This document shows, one piece after another, positions 1 to 10,000 of a DNA stretch of 64,000 bases. This stretch comes from DAINPP01 sp963667315 (lineage in GTDB: Bacteria; Thermotogota; Thermotogae; MWEM01), in contig OY763325.1 of assembly GCA_963667315.1 (NCBI GenBank), positions 1,612,001 through 1,676,000 of the forward strand. Direction: 5' to 3'. Below the pieces are notes generated by a model. The model was not told where the DNA came from. It saw nothing but the letters and a program-made list of their open reading frames with translations, and did not search any database. The position numbers and the translations under genes are program-made. The first letter of the stretch is position 1; each line of letters begins with the position of its first letter.

Positions 1-1082
1 TTACAATCCCAGGTCAAGTGCCACGGTAGCCTCTGAAGCTCAATCCGCGAGCGGTCGATTTTAAATTCTATCAATTCATCAAAATTGTTAAATTTGAAAG
101 AAATTGTTTTATTTTTATACGAAGATTTTTCCAGATTCTTTTCGAGTACCGGTTTTATTCGCGAGAAGAAGCGATAATAATCCGGAATCTTGACCTGCCA
201 TGAATAATCTCCTTTATTGATCTCAAACTTTTTATTAATCAATTTTAAATACTCATAAAATTTGTGTTCAAAAGGGATAGATACATCAAAACACCCCTCT
301 CGGGTTTCATCTCTCATAAAACCCGTGATCGCCGAATATTTTTCTTCATCCATTTCAGAAAGGTCTTCAATCTTCGGCGTATCATGCTCCTTTGTATAAT
401 AAAAATACCCTGCCGGTTTGTTGTTTGCTTCCACAATAAAATAGTACCTTTTCAGAAAACGTGACTGATAGGTTGTGATAGCCTTCTCTATGATCTCAGA
501 TCCGATAGTTCTGTGGATACAATCATGATTTTCAACATATTTGAGTGATTGATTGTAAATAAAGGGAACATCCTCAACGGTCGCCTTTCTGATAGGGTTT
601 GACGATTGAGTGGCTACCGACGTTGAATCAAAATGAAATCTCGAAGTAGCCATTGGAATGGCATAATTGAATCCGTATTTTCTGTAAAAATAAGGAATTC
701 CCTGTATAAAGATTGTACAGTATCCGCATTTCTCAATTTCATCCATAAACAAATCCGTCAAATTACCACTTATACCAAGCCCTCTGTACGATTCTTCCGT
801 CGCAACGATGGATAACTCACAGCTTTTCATCTCAATCCCATAATAATTCAAAGGGATATCCGTGAGATTGACGAATCCAACGATTGTATCTGTTCGATCG
901 TCTATGGCGAGGAATATCTTATTCTCTTCCTGAAAAGGGGATTTTCGAATAAATTCACCGATAAAATCCGCATCGTTCTCACCAAAGACTGTTCTTGATA
1001 ATTCCGTTATTTGTTCACAATTCTTTTCCGTCAACGCAGAATAGCTTTTCATGATCGTATAATATTTCTTCTTTTTAATCAA
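1..1082 (-). CDS. GNAT-type acetyltransferase with two lobes, C-terminus cut by window edge
   Basis: Open on the minus strand to the window edge without a stop. The N-terminal half (about residues 15-165) reads as a GNAT fold: a strand ending SIVAT, then EESYRGLGISG (the R/Q-x-x-G-x-G/A acetyl-CoA loop) and a FYRKYGF segment typical of the end of the fold. The second half begins IRKATVEDVPFIY, which resembles the start of another GNAT repeat, so this may be a two-lobed, Eis-like acetyltransferase. An ATG at 1097 lies in frame but has no Shine-Dalgarno sequence; GGGAGATG sits about 7 nt before a TTG at 1082, so I chose the TTG. Substrate unknown. The promoter and the neighbour's terminator lie just upstream, so it is probably transcribed alone. 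Confidence 0.75.
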   Translation of the reverse strand, partial: MIKKKKYYTIMKSYSALTEKNCEQITELSRTVFGENDADFIGEFIRKSPFQEENKIFLAIDDRTDTIVGFVNLTDIPLNYYGIEMKSCELSIVATEESYRGLGISGNLTDLFMDEIEKCGYCTIFIQGIPYFYRKYGFNYAIPMATSRFHFDSTSVATQSSNPIRKATVEDVPFIYNQSLKYVENHDCIHRTIGSEIIEKAITTYQSRFLKRYYFIVEANNKPAGYFYYTKEHDTPKIEDLSEMDEEKYSAITGFMRDETREGCFDVSIPFEHKFYEYLKLINKKFEINKGDYSWQVKIPDYYRFFSRIKPVLEKNLEKSSYKNKTISFKFNNFDELIEFKIDRSRIELQRLPWHLTWDC

Positions 1083-1127
1083 AAAGTCATCTCCCATCGC
1101 TATGATTCATTCAGACGCACATCTCCT

Positions 1128-1136
1128 ATTTTAGCA
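1128..1136 (-). promoter_or_regulatory. Extended -10 promoter for the GNAT gene
   Basis: On the minus strand TGCTAAAAT matches the extended -10 pattern TGnTATAAT with one mismatch. It lies about 45 nt before the chosen TTG start and directly abuts the T-run of the upstream terminator. No good -35 box is visible. Confidence 0.45.
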
Positions 1137-1182
1137 TAAAAAATTGGAGCCATACACAAGCAAAAGTGTATATCGCTCCAAT
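1135..1182 (-). terminator. Rho-independent terminator of the H-NOX chemoreceptor gene
   Basis: The arms ATTGGAGC (1143-1150) and GCTCCAAT (1175-1182) pair perfectly and continue inward as CATACAC/GTGTAT with a small bulge. On the minus strand the stem is followed by a T-run (1136-1143). It starts about 20 nt after the chemoreceptor stop codon. Confidence 0.85.
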
Positions 1183-1203
1183 CTATCCTGTTCTAAATGT
1201 TAT

Positions 1204-3024
1204 TTATAATTGTATATCTTTAAAATAGTCGTTCAGGTTCCCGATAAACGCACCAATCTTTTCAACGCTTGCCAGTACATCCTTTACATCACTGAGGAAT
1301 TTCTGTATGGAGGCACTGATTTCTTCCGCAGTTGCAGAACTCTCTTCCGAGATGGCAAGCAGATTTTCAATACTGCTGGATACATTCTCAAGTTTCTCCG
1401 TATCGTCCTGAAGCTTCAGGATGATTTCATTCAACTCATCCGATATCCTTGAAATGTTTTTACTCGATTCCTTATTTTGCTCTGAACTACCTTTCAAGGT
1501 AACGGATTGCTGTTTCATATTTTCAAACTGTAATAAAAGATTTTCAGTTAATGTATTAATGCCATTGGATAATTCCTGAAGAAAGGTTGAAATTTGATCG
1601 GATGAATTTCTCGTCTCTTCTGCGAGTTTCCTTATTTCATCTGCAACCACTGTAAATCCTTTTCCCGCTTCACCACTTCGTGCAGCCTCTATCGCCGCAT
1701 TTAAAGCGAGCAAATTCGTCTGATCGGCTATCTGACTAACGGTATCGGATATCCCCATGATCGTACTGGCTTTTCCCTGAACGTCCTTTCCGATTTTCAC
1801 GAGGCCGTCAAATTCCTGACTCATCTCCTGTATGCCGGTTGCTGACTTTTCAACACTGTTGGCTGAATTCAGGATGGATTTCACCGCTTCGTTCAATGAA
1901 CGGACCATTTCAGTCTCCTGAGAAACGATATCTTTTAGATTGTTGACGTTTGAGTTGACCGCTTCTGAAATCGACTCCGTGTCTGTACTGATATCTACAG
2001 CCGTTGTTGCCACCTGATGGGATAATTCACTCATCGTACTGGTCAAATCCATCATGCCCCTTGCGGATTCGGCGATACTCTCATTAAACGTTCCGATTTC
2101 CTGCAGATCACCGCTGAGACCTGTCATCAGTTCTTTTGATTCAAGCTGTGCTTCGTTGTATGTGTCAAGAACTTCTTTAAAATTGGACTCGTCTTTGAAG
2201 AACACAGGTGCATCATAGTTATGTTCTTTCAGATTGCCAACCGCTTCCTTGGTTTCATCAAGACCTTTTTTCATATACCTGAACCCGATAACGGATAAGA
2301 GTGAAGAAACACCACCGGTTATAATGGAAGCCAGCCATGTCTGTTGTATAAACTTAAAGGAAAGCCAAGCGGCAAGACCGATTACGATAGGAACAAATAC
2401 AGAGAAAATGACACCAAAGTTTTTTGTCAATCCAAGGGACAGGAATTTAAACCCCTTAAATTTCGGATGTTTTCCGTATGTTTTCTTTGTTTTGATATGG
2501 ATCTCAATCGTTCCGCCACCGCTTTCAGATTTCCCGCTGTGAAGGACTTTCACTTCTGTCGGATCGTTGAAAAATTCTCCCGATCCCTCTACAAGTCCGA
2601 GAAAATAATAGGTGTAATCCCTGTGAGAACGATAGGTAATCTTCGCCGTATTTTCGCCAAGCTGTTCGAAGATGATTCTGGGTGGTTTCGCACCGGATAT
2701 TCTTTTAGTCAATATCTTATGAACCATATCCATCGCCGAAAGAAAAGAAAGCACACCGGGTTTTTTAAAATATTCGGGATAAAATTTGTGAAAATTCTTG
2801 ATATTGCTTTTACCTGTCTTTCTCCAAAACTCTTTTTCATTGTCCCCTGATTTTTTCATAATCTGAGCAGATATGGTTTTTATCTTTTTTTCATCAAAAT
2901 CTTCGAGAGGTGTGAAGACTCTTTTTGGGTCCAGATTATTTTCTTCACTGGCAGTTCTGACAATCTTTTCGCCATAGAGACCCTTCCATGTTTCCAGCCA
3001 GATATTAACAAGCATTCCCTTCAT
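1204..3024 (-). CDS. Methyl-accepting chemotaxis protein with N-terminal H-NOX heme domain
   Basis: A gas-sensing chemoreceptor of 606 residues. Residues 1-185 are an H-NOX (heme NO/O2-binding) domain: proximal His102 in MVHKIL, Pro115, and the heme-propionate motif YxSxR as Tyr131-Ser133-Arg135. Trp9, Asn74 and Tyr140 are all present at the positions that form the O2-stabilising distal hydrogen-bond network in the Thermoanaerobacter (Caldanaerobacter) H-NOX. Two transmembrane helices follow (about 205-260), then a cytoplasmic MCP signalling domain with the conserved hairpin NLLALNAAIEAARSGEAGKG. Heme occupancy should modulate CheA and so swimming behaviour. An in-frame GTG lies five codons upstream inside the Shine-Dalgarno region; GGAGG is 8 nt before the ATG at 3024, so that ATG is the start. 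A single-gene transcript is likely. Oxygen as the ligand is inferred from the conserved residues. Confidence 0.95.
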   Translation of the reverse strand: MKGMLVNIWLETWKGLYGEKIVRTASEENNLDPKRVFTPLEDFDEKKIKTISAQIMKKSGDNEKEFWRKTGKSNIKNFHKFYPEYFKKPGVLSFLSAMDMVHKILTKRISGAKPPRIIFEQLGENTAKITYRSHRDYTYYFLGLVEGSGEFFNDPTEVKVLHSGKSESGGGTIEIHIKTKKTYGKHPKFKGFKFLSLGLTKNFGVIFSVFVPIVIGLAAWLSFKFIQQTWLASIITGGVSSLLSVIGFRYMKKGLDETKEAVGNLKEHNYDAPVFFKDESNFKEVLDTYNEAQLESKELMTGLSGDLQEIGTFNESIAESARGMMDLTSTMSELSHQVATTAVDISTDTESISEAVNSNVNNLKDIVSQETEMVRSLNEAVKSILNSANSVEKSATGIQEMSQEFDGLVKIGKDVQGKASTIMGISDTVSQIADQTNLLALNAAIEAARSGEAGKGFTVVADEIRKLAEETRNSSDQISTFLQELSNGINTLTENLLLQFENMKQQSVTLKGSSEQNKESSKNISRISDELNEIILKLQDDTEKLENVSSSIENLLAISEESSATAEEISASIQKFLSDVKDVLASVEKIGAFIGNLNDYFKDIQL

Positions 3025-3084
3025 ATTAATAACCTCCACTATTTTTTATCGAATCTTATTTGTGAAAATTGTCCATTTCCATTA

Positions 3085-3093
3085 ATTATAACA
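3085..3093 (-). promoter_or_regulatory. Extended -10 promoter for the H-NOX chemoreceptor
   Basis: TGTTATAAT on the minus strand is a perfect extended -10 about 60 nt before the start codon. The region 17 nt upstream has no recognisable -35 hexamer. Confidence 0.55.
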
Positions 3094-3123
3094 TGTATCG
3101 GATTTTTTTATCCATACAAAACG

Positions 3124-3203
3124 AAACGGACCCGGTTAGGGTCCGTTTACAATGTGGGGGGTATATTTCTATTTATTCTCAAGGGGGATAGGGGGGTCCT
3201 ATC
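3124..3203. other. Two hairpins in a divergent intergenic region
   Basis: AAACGGACCC (3124-3133) pairs perfectly with GGGTCCGTTT (3139-3148). Further right, GATAGG (3187-3192) pairs with CCTATC (3198-3203) around a G-rich loop and is followed by a T-rich stretch. Both lie between the promoters of the divergently transcribed flanking genes, so neither ends an obvious gene. They could be operators or the terminator of a small unannotated transcript. Confidence 0.4.
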
Positions 3204-3262
3204 ATATTTTCTATTTACACTCTTTAGACAGTGCAACTTTCAGAAAAGTTCAAAGTTCATTG

Positions 3263-3271
3263 TGGTATAAT
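3263..3271 (+). promoter_or_regulatory. Extended -10 promoter for the DUF5693-like gene
   Basis: TGGTATAAT is a perfect extended -10. The predicted transcription start about 7 nt downstream leaves a very short leader that holds only the G-rich Shine-Dalgarno sequence and the TTG start. Confidence 0.55.
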
Positions 3272-3290
3272 TTTGAGGGGGGGAAAAAAA

Positions 3291-4781
3291 TTGAATTTCT
3301 TACTTGAAAACTCAAGAAAAATAGCTTTTATAATATTCGTTATATCCGCTTTATTAGCGGTTTTACTCTACACTTTCCCAAGATATGAGTTTGACAGCAA
3401 AGCATCCGAAGTTACAATAGCGTTCGAAGATGGTTACAATGCTGAAATTTCACCTTTCTTTTCTGTTCGTGACATTGACAAAAAAGGTTTACTTGGAGAT
3501 CGTGTTATATCCGTTCTTGATTTTGACAGATTAAAAGGCGATATTAAATTTTATGAGGATCTTTTAAAAGACAAAAACGGTGAAAAAGTTATCTTCATCG
3601 GAAATCCCCCTGATATTTCTTCAGAAGCATTTGCACGTATTCTCGACAAGAACCGGATTGAAGTCGGATTCCTTGAACTAAACCAGGTCACCGGATGGAT
3701 GAGAAGGTGTCTTCAGTTCATGTCTGAGGAAATACGACAAAAATTATTCCGTGTTCATACTGTTAAACCCGCAGAAATTGATAAATTAAATCTGACTTAT
3801 CCAATGGTTATCAGACGATGGATGCGTGCAGACAGAGAAAGGAGTATTGATCTTTTCTGGGTTCAGCCTCTTGAGGAAAGCTTCGTCCCATATGAGGTAT
3901 ACGGAACGGAATTATCCAGAACGGTTGGCTTCACCGAGGACCTGACCCCTTCAATCCCCGATCATAATATGACATTCAAGATCATTTTCATTATCGGAAG
4001 CTTTGCGGTTATCTATTTTTATTCACCGCTCTTTTTCATCATCGCAGCGGGAATCTTTGTCTTTAGCATCTATTCCACATCCATGAGTGATGCCTATCTT
4101 CAACTCGCAGGGTTGTCAGGTGCATTTGGTATTGCCGGAATGTACAGATGGATCAGAAACAGCACGGAAACCCCAACAATGAAATATACTTCTTTGATTC
4201 TCATCACCCTTGTGCTCGGAAATCTTGTTAATGCACTTTCTTTTTCGTTTGATGCCATCAATCAGATTTATCTCCCGCATAGTGTGAAACTGACTTTATT
4301 TTACCTGCCCTGTTTGGTATTTTTAAAAGAATTCGCAGAGTATGGCTTTAAAGACCTTTCCAAAAGATTACACTGGACAGATCTTCTGTTCATTTTATTT
4401 ATCATCCTGTTTGGTATTTATTATATTGTTCGCTCGGGAAACAGCGCATGGGTTTTAACAACCGAAAGACAATTCAGAGATTGGATTGAAAGTGTCTTTC
4501 AGATCAGACCGCGCTTTAAAGAACTTTTCGGCATCCCCTGTCTATGGTTGTACCTTTCGGGCGTTCACAGAAAATTCGGAAGATATTCTTTTCTCATACC
4601 CGTTTTGGGGGCTATCGGGATTTGTTCGATCGTTAACTCCTTTCAGCATGTTCATTCTCCCATCGAAACGGTTATTTTCAGAGAAATACTGGGGATAGCC
4701 ATCGGATCAATAATAGGTTTCTTGATCTGGATTTTCGTTAGAGAACGTTATAAGGTTGAAGATGACGAAACGGAAATATGA
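3291..4781 (+). CDS. Polytopic membrane protein of the DUF5693 type
   Basis: About 496 residues. A single N-terminal transmembrane helix is followed by an extracytoplasmic stretch of about 200 residues that includes a GDRVISV segment. A block of about eight hydrophobic helices makes up the C-terminal half. The segment IRPRFKELFGIPCLWL and a later SIVNSFQHVHSPIETVIFRE match, from memory, the hallmark C-terminal motifs of DUF5693 proteins (RPRTKE and NTFxHxHTP). These proteins are often found near the CsaB/WecG-type cell-surface polysaccharide genes of Firmicutes and Thermotogota. Function unknown; a role in cell-surface glycan export or anchoring is an inference from context. Starts: a GTG at 3231 lies in frame but upstream of the promoter; a TTG at 3291 follows a strong G-rich ribosome site. 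The family call would need a profile search. Confidence 0.8.
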   Translation: MNFLLENSRKIAFIIFVISALLAVLLYTFPRYEFDSKASEVTIAFEDGYNAEISPFFSVRDIDKKGLLGDRVISVLDFDRLKGDIKFYEDLLKDKNGEKVIFIGNPPDISSEAFARILDKNRIEVGFLELNQVTGWMRRCLQFMSEEIRQKLFRVHTVKPAEIDKLNLTYPMVIRRWMRADRERSIDLFWVQPLEESFVPYEVYGTELSRTVGFTEDLTPSIPDHNMTFKIIFIIGSFAVIYFYSPLFFIIAAGIFVFSIYSTSMSDAYLQLAGLSGAFGIAGMYRWIRNSTETPTMKYTSLILITLVLGNLVNALSFSFDAINQIYLPHSVKLTLFYLPCLVFLKEFAEYGFKDLSKRLHWTDLLFILFIILFGIYYIVRSGNSAWVLTTERQFRDWIESVFQIRPRFKELFGIPCLWLYLSGVHRKFGRYSFLIPVLGAIGICSIVNSFQHVHSPIETVIFREILGIAIGSIIGFLIWIFVRERYKVEDDETEI

Positions 4782-4819
4782 TAGAATATAACGATAAAGA
4801 AAATTTTGGAGGTGGGAAC

Positions 4820-5188
4820 ATGAAAAAGATATCCATTGTACTTTTGGTATTGTTGGCAGCTGTTTTTACGAGTTGTTCGATTTCAGCAGGTTTACCAGGA
4901 TTAAACGGCGGCTGGGGTTTTTTCTTTGACTTTGGGCAGCCGAGAGGTGAAGGGGTTCCTGATGGCAATCTCATCATTGAACAGGAAGGAAGTAAACTGA
5001 GCGGAACACTTACCACAGATGAAACAATCTATTCAGTTGAAGGGGAATGTTTCAGAAACAAAACGATTTTCCTCAAGCTCACCGATGAAAACGGAAACAT
5101 TTCGGAACTTAACGGTATCTTCGAAAATGACATGATTGCTGCATTGGAAACAGAAGACAGCAACTGGCTCGCCGTAAAGGCAAAGTGA
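4820..5188 (+). CDS. Small predicted lipoprotein
   Basis: 122 residues. A signal peptide (MKKISIVLLVLLAAVF) ends in the lipobox TSC, so the mature protein should be lipid-anchored through Cys19. The mature part has a Gly/Phe-rich start and then strand-rich sequence with an EQEGSKLSGTL segment, reminiscent of small proteins that wrap a beta-barrel or sandwich around a substrate. No family is recognised. The true start is the ATG at 4820 after GGAGGTG; an upstream in-frame ATG at 4778 overlaps the preceding gene and lacks a ribosome site. It is followed after 4 nt by another small lipoprotein of similar build, and the pair ends at a strong terminator. Confidence 0.75.
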   Translation: MKKISIVLLVLLAAVFTSCSISAGLPGLNGGWGFFFDFGQPRGEGVPDGNLIIEQEGSKLSGTLTTDETIYSVEGECFRNKTIFLKLTDENGNISELNGIFENDMIAALETEDSNWLAVKAK

Positions 5189-5192
5189 TTAT

Positions 5193-5627
5193 ATGAAAAA
5201 AACATTATCGATTCTGATTTCAATCCTTGTCATCGCAGTTATCTTCACCGGTTGTTATCTTTCAGTCGGACTGTTCCCGAGGCTTGGTGAGACAACTTGG
5301 GAATACAGGGTTTATGACAGCACAACGACATATGCATCCGGAACGTTCACCATAGACAAGCGAACAAATTTTGAAGATTTCAAAGGAATATTTACTCAGG
5401 CAACACCAACTGACGCAACATACACATATGTTGCTACTATTGATAAAGCCGGAAACATAGCAATTGGAACAATCACAATTGGTGCATCTGAAGCCATCAA
5501 ATTCAGCGGAAAACTCAACAGTGCTGAAAACGGTATAACAGGTCAGCAGAGCCACACAGATGATAAACATGCTGAACCGATTACCTGGCTTCAGGGCGAC
5601 TGGATTGCCACAAAGACTTCAAAATAA
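5193..5627 (+). CDS. Small predicted lipoprotein, second of a pair
   Basis: 144 residues. A signal peptide MKKTLSILISILVIAVI leads to the lipobox FTGC. The mature protein starts YLSVGLFPRLGETTWEYRV and continues with Thr-rich, strand-forming sequence ending in a WLQGDWIATK motif, close in spirit to the DSNWLAVKAK end of the neighbour. The two genes may therefore be diverged paralogues. No enzyme motif is visible. It starts 4 nt after the previous stop codon and is presumably translated from the same mRNA. Confidence 0.75.
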   Translation: MKKTLSILISILVIAVIFTGCYLSVGLFPRLGETTWEYRVYDSTTTYASGTFTIDKRTNFEDFKGIFTQATPTDATYTYVATIDKAGNIAIGTITIGASEAIKFSGKLNSAENGITGQQSHTDDKHAEPITWLQGDWIATKTSK

Positions 5628-5640
5628 TTAAAACAAAAAA

Positions 5641-5676
5641 AGCTGCAGTGTGAGCTCTTCACCTGCAGCTTTTTTA
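5641..5676 (+). terminator. Terminator of the lipoprotein pair
   Basis: AGCTGCAG (5641-5648) pairs with CTGCAGCT (5663-5670), followed by TTTTTT. It ends 14-50 nt after the second lipoprotein and lies just before the sugar transferase start. Confidence 0.9.
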
Positions 5677-5694
5677 TGTGAATCGAGAGATGAC

Positions 5695-6846
5695 ATGCTT
5701 AAAAAAGAACGCCTATTTGTATTTTTAACCGATATCATCATTTTAGCCTGTTTCATTGCATGGCTTGGCTTCCATAACGAATGGCGGGGTGTCCGCTATC
5801 TACTTTTTTATTCATCTGCCGTAATGTTAATTTACACAGCTCTGAAAGGGTTTGACCTGTCAAGAGCTCCTTCACCGAGATGGACGATGACGTCATTATC
5901 CGTTTCCCTGTTCCTGAGCCTTGTCCTGATCACAATTCTCTCATTTATCGCAAATATCCCTTTACAAATGGGGATTTGGGGTATGCTGCTTTATTACCTG
6001 ATCCTGTTAAATCTGATCAATCCGTTTATGTTCAGAACACTATTGAAAAAAAAGCGGATAAACCTGTTCGTTCCTTTAGAGACATCAGATGAAATAATGG
6101 ATAGACTGACCAAACACCCTTATGTCACGGTTAATGTAAAACGGAAGAAAACGATCAATAAAGATATCAAATACTATCTGACAATCAATCAGATACTCGG
6201 TGAACTGCCGAAAGAAATCTACGAAGAAATGGATGGAAAGCTATTTAATGAAATTATCTCTTCCAGAAAAATACAATCAAAGATCATCAGATTACTCGAT
6301 ATCTTTTTCTCTCTCATTTTCATTATTATTCTGTTCCCATTCTATGCCATATGCTCAATCCTGATAGTGCTTTTCCAGGGAAAGCCGGTTCTTTTCAAAC
6401 AAACGCGAATGGGTAAGGACGCCAAACCTTTTACATTGTATAAATTCAGGACGTTGAAAGTCGGAGAAGCCAAAACAAGTAATATCGAAGAAGATCATCA
6501 GGAAAGAAGTACAACCATAGGAAAGTTCCTCAGATCTCTCAGACTTGATGAAGTCCCTCAATTCTTCAACTGTCTGAAAGGGGATATGAGTCTTGTCGGA
6601 CCGAGACCGGAGATGCTCTTCTTTCATGAGATGGGCATGAAGAACATCCCAAATTACACTAAGAGACTTCTGGTCAAACCGGGCATAACCGGCTGGGCTC
6701 AGACGATGTACAAGCGTTCCGATACGCTTGATGAATATAGAATAAAAACGGGATATGATTTGTCCTTTATCCTTGATTATTCGGTATCGGCTTACTTTAA
6801 ATCAATTCTTTATACGGTTGATACGCTAATCTACAGAAAAGGGTAA
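5695..6846 (+). CDS. Polyprenyl-phosphate sugar-phosphate transferase (bacterial sugar transferase family)
   Basis: 383 residues. The first ~130 hold four to five transmembrane helices, followed by a cytosolic linker of about 70 residues and another hydrophobic segment (about 205-230). The C-terminal domain is the bacterial sugar transferase (PF02397) core with KFRTLK, LRSLRLDEVPQFFNCLKGDMSLVGPRPE and PGITGWAQ. Enzymes of this family (WbaP, EpsL, WcaJ) move a sugar phosphate from a nucleotide sugar to undecaprenyl phosphate, the first step of exopolysaccharide, glycoprotein or O-antigen-like glycan assembly. The in-frame GTG at 5650 lies inside the upstream terminator, so the ATG at 5695 is preferred. 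Its neighbours are surface proteins, consistent with envelope glycan synthesis. Sugar specificity cannot be read. Confidence 0.9.
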   Translation: MLKKERLFVFLTDIIILACFIAWLGFHNEWRGVRYLLFYSSAVMLIYTALKGFDLSRAPSPRWTMTSLSVSLFLSLVLITILSFIANIPLQMGIWGMLLYYLILLNLINPFMFRTLLKKKRINLFVPLETSDEIMDRLTKHPYVTVNVKRKKTINKDIKYYLTINQILGELPKEIYEEMDGKLFNEIISSRKIQSKIIRLLDIFFSLIFIIILFPFYAICSILIVLFQGKPVLFKQTRMGKDAKPFTLYKFRTLKVGEAKTSNIEEDHQERSTTIGKFLRSLRLDEVPQFFNCLKGDMSLVGPRPEMLFFHEMGMKNIPNYTKRLLVKPGITGWAQTMYKRSDTLDEYRIKTGYDLSFILDYSVSAYFKSILYTVDTLIYRKG

Positions 6847-7051
6847 TTTTTATATTTATACTTTCCAAACTATATAATCTCAATCTATATCAACAATAAA
6901 AGCCAGTCAAAATGTTAATTTTTAAAATACACTGAATGAAATCTTTTTTCTACGCTATTTCATCTTGTCAAGAAAAAAAGAAATATGTTGTTGTTATGGT
7001 AGGATTGCGGGGTAAGAGAACGTTATTACATCAAAACAAGGAGCTGATTCC

Positions 7052-10000
7052 GTGAAAAAGAACAGAAAAATCATCATCGTGGTACTGATGATAGCCGCAA
7101 TGATACTGACATTATCATCATGCGTAAGCCGAAAAAGACCTAACCAGGCACCAAGTGCGGTAGTGAACATCTACCCTGCCCAAAGCGAACTGGTGGACGA
7201 GAACTACTTCTACAGCAAATGGACGGCAAGCACGGATCCGGAAGGTGGAGCAGTGACCTACCGCATCAACTACGCGCGGACGATAGAAGGACTGGACGAC
7301 CCGACCTTCTATGAGACGGTGGAGACATACTTTCTGCTGCCGAACCTGGAAGAGGGGATCTGGTACTGGCGGGTCACAGCGATGGACAAGAACGGAAACA
7401 GCACAAAGAGTCCGATCTGGACCTTTACCATAAACGGGGAAAGCCTGCCTCAGCCGGTAGACCCGGAAGAGATTCCGACAGACCCGTCACTGATCGTGAG
7501 TGAAGTGGAAAACACAAGCTTCACCTTAGACTGGCCGGCATACGAAGACCGGCAGAACCCGGGAAGAGCGGTAGAATACGTGATCTACGTGTACGACCAG
7601 GGACAGGGAATGAGCACAAGAAACGTGGAAGAAATGGGCTACTGGATGGCGAGAATCGCGCCGGCGACGACAGCCCACACCACAGACACGAGCCACACGT
7701 TCAACAACATGAACAGCCAGACCTTGTACGACTGGGTGATCGTGGCACAAAACAGCGCGAGCCAGACCAGTGTGGTGGGAAGCTCACAAGTGAGAACGGG
7801 AAACAGAGCGCCAAGCCAACCCGAACTCCTGAACCCGACAGAAGGGGCAACCGACGTAGCCACCGACGTGACCCTGAGCTGGAGTGCCAGCGTTGACCCG
7901 GACGGAGACGCTGTGAAATACTACGTGTACATCGACATGGTAAAAAACACCAACCGAAACGTAACGGTCGAAGGGATAGACGAGACAGAATACCAGCCGG
8001 AAGGACTGGAAGAAGGGCGAACGTATTACTGGTTCATCATGGCAAAAGACGCCAACGGAGCGGCGACACGAACACAGACGAACACCTTCATGACCAAAGC
8101 GGAAGGAATGGACGTGCCCAACAACCCGACACCTGGGGACGGAACAGAAGGGATGGACGCGACTGCTCCACCGCTGTTAGAATGGGAACACGACAAAAAC
8201 GGGGCACCAATCACCTACACCGTCTACATGAGTGCAAACCCGAAAAAAATAGACAAAAAAGCCGAAGGGCTGACAGCCAAAAACTACCAGATACAAGGGC
8301 TGCTGGAAGGGAATACCAGATACTACTGGGCAATCGAAGCAAAAGACACAGGGACAGACAAAACGACGAGAAGTGGGGTATGGACCTTCAAAACGGGAAC
8401 CATCGAAGCGCCGGAACAGACGGGAGCCATCACAAACAGTGACGGGACACAAATAGAACTGACGTATGACAAAGCGATGGGAGACCCCAGCGGGAAAAAA
8501 GACGCCTACACCGTCAAAAAAGAACAAACGGCAAACATCACCAGCAGAGACAGCAGAACAATTACAACCTATCAGACGATAGAAACGAGCAAAATAGAAA
8601 GAAAAGCGGGAACGACGAACGCCTACGTGCTGACACTGGAAGAAGCGATAGAAAGCGGAGACAAAGTATTCATCGACTACACACCGGGAACCATCGCGAG
8701 CACAGACGGCGGGAAACTGGCGCAATACAAAAACGTAGCCGTTACCAACAGGGTACCGGGAGAGGCACCACTGGTAACAGAAGCAACAGCGAGCACGAAC
8801 ACAATAGAAATCGCCTTCGACAAAGACATGAAAGATGTACCGAGTGGCGCGAAGACACAATTCAGTGTACAAAGCGGCAGCGTACTCAAACAGATCGAAA
8901 GCGTGACAAGAACGGCAAGCGACACGTACACACTGACACTCAAAGACGGACAGAGCATCGCGTACGGGGAAACAGTACTCATCTCCTACGCCAAAGGAAG
9001 CGTACAGGCTCAAAACGAAGCGTACCTGGAAAGCTTTGCGGGAATCGCGGCAAACAACACCGTGCCGGCCCCCCAGCCACAATTCGTATCGGGAGAAACG
9101 AGCGAAGACGGCTTGACGGTCAAAGTCACCTTTGACAGAGCAATGGCAGACCCAACGGGAAAACACGGACAATTCCACCTGGGAATCAACGAAACACAGA
9201 CAATAGGCAGAAGTGCCCCAACGACAACAATCGAAAGTGCAACCCTGAACAGTGCAGATGCCAAAATCATCGAACTCGGACTGAACAGAGCGGTCTCAAA
9301 CGGAGACGTTCTTACGCTGGACTACACAGCGGGAGACGTTGAAAGTGCAGACGGCGCAGCCCTGGCAACATTCACAGACAAACCGATCAGCAACCGAGTC
9401 CCGGCGCCATTACCCATCTGCACAGCGGCAACGATGACGGCAGACGGGAGACATGTAGAGATCGGCTTCAGCCGAGACATGAAAGCACCGACGGCCGAAG
9501 AAGCGAATCAGTTCGGTGTACTCGTGAACGGATACGTTGACGAGATCGAAAGCGCGACACTGAGTGCGGACAAGCGCGTGATCACGCTGAACCTTCAGAA
9601 ACCGATCGGAAAAAACAACGAAGTGCATTTATCCTACACCAAAGGAACCGTAGCGGCAACGAATGACGGCTTACTGGAAAGCTTCCAGAACAAAAAAGTG
9701 AACACGGATGCCCTTGACACGATATGGGTCATCAAAGGAATCGGCTGGAACTACTCAACGATACAAGATGCGATCGACGCACAGGAAACAGAAAACGGGG
9801 ACATCATCATGGTGGCCACGGGAACGTACAGAGAAAACGTGAACTTCAACGGGAAGGCACTGATGCTCACGAGTACCTGGCAAACCGATCCACTGGCCAG
9901 CAGCACAACCATCATCGACGGGGGCAACAACGGAACAGCAGCGGTGACCATCGGAACGGAAGAACATTATGTATCCATGGACAGAGGAACAGAGCTGGCA

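Noticed and set aside
2344..2850. 168-codon frame on the plus strand opposite the H-NOX chemoreceptor
   Set aside because: Overlaps a gene with certain domain matches; no ribosome site or family resemblance.
3140..3285. G-quadruplex from several G-runs near the DUF5693-like promoter
   Set aside because: Runs are separated by long AT-rich spacers; the last run is simply the ribosome site.
8177..9178. 333-codon open frame antisense to the giant lipoprotein gene
   Set aside because: Cys/Phe/Arg-rich product without domains; it arises from the strong third-position bias of the sense gene. Other long antisense frames over this gene are the same effect.
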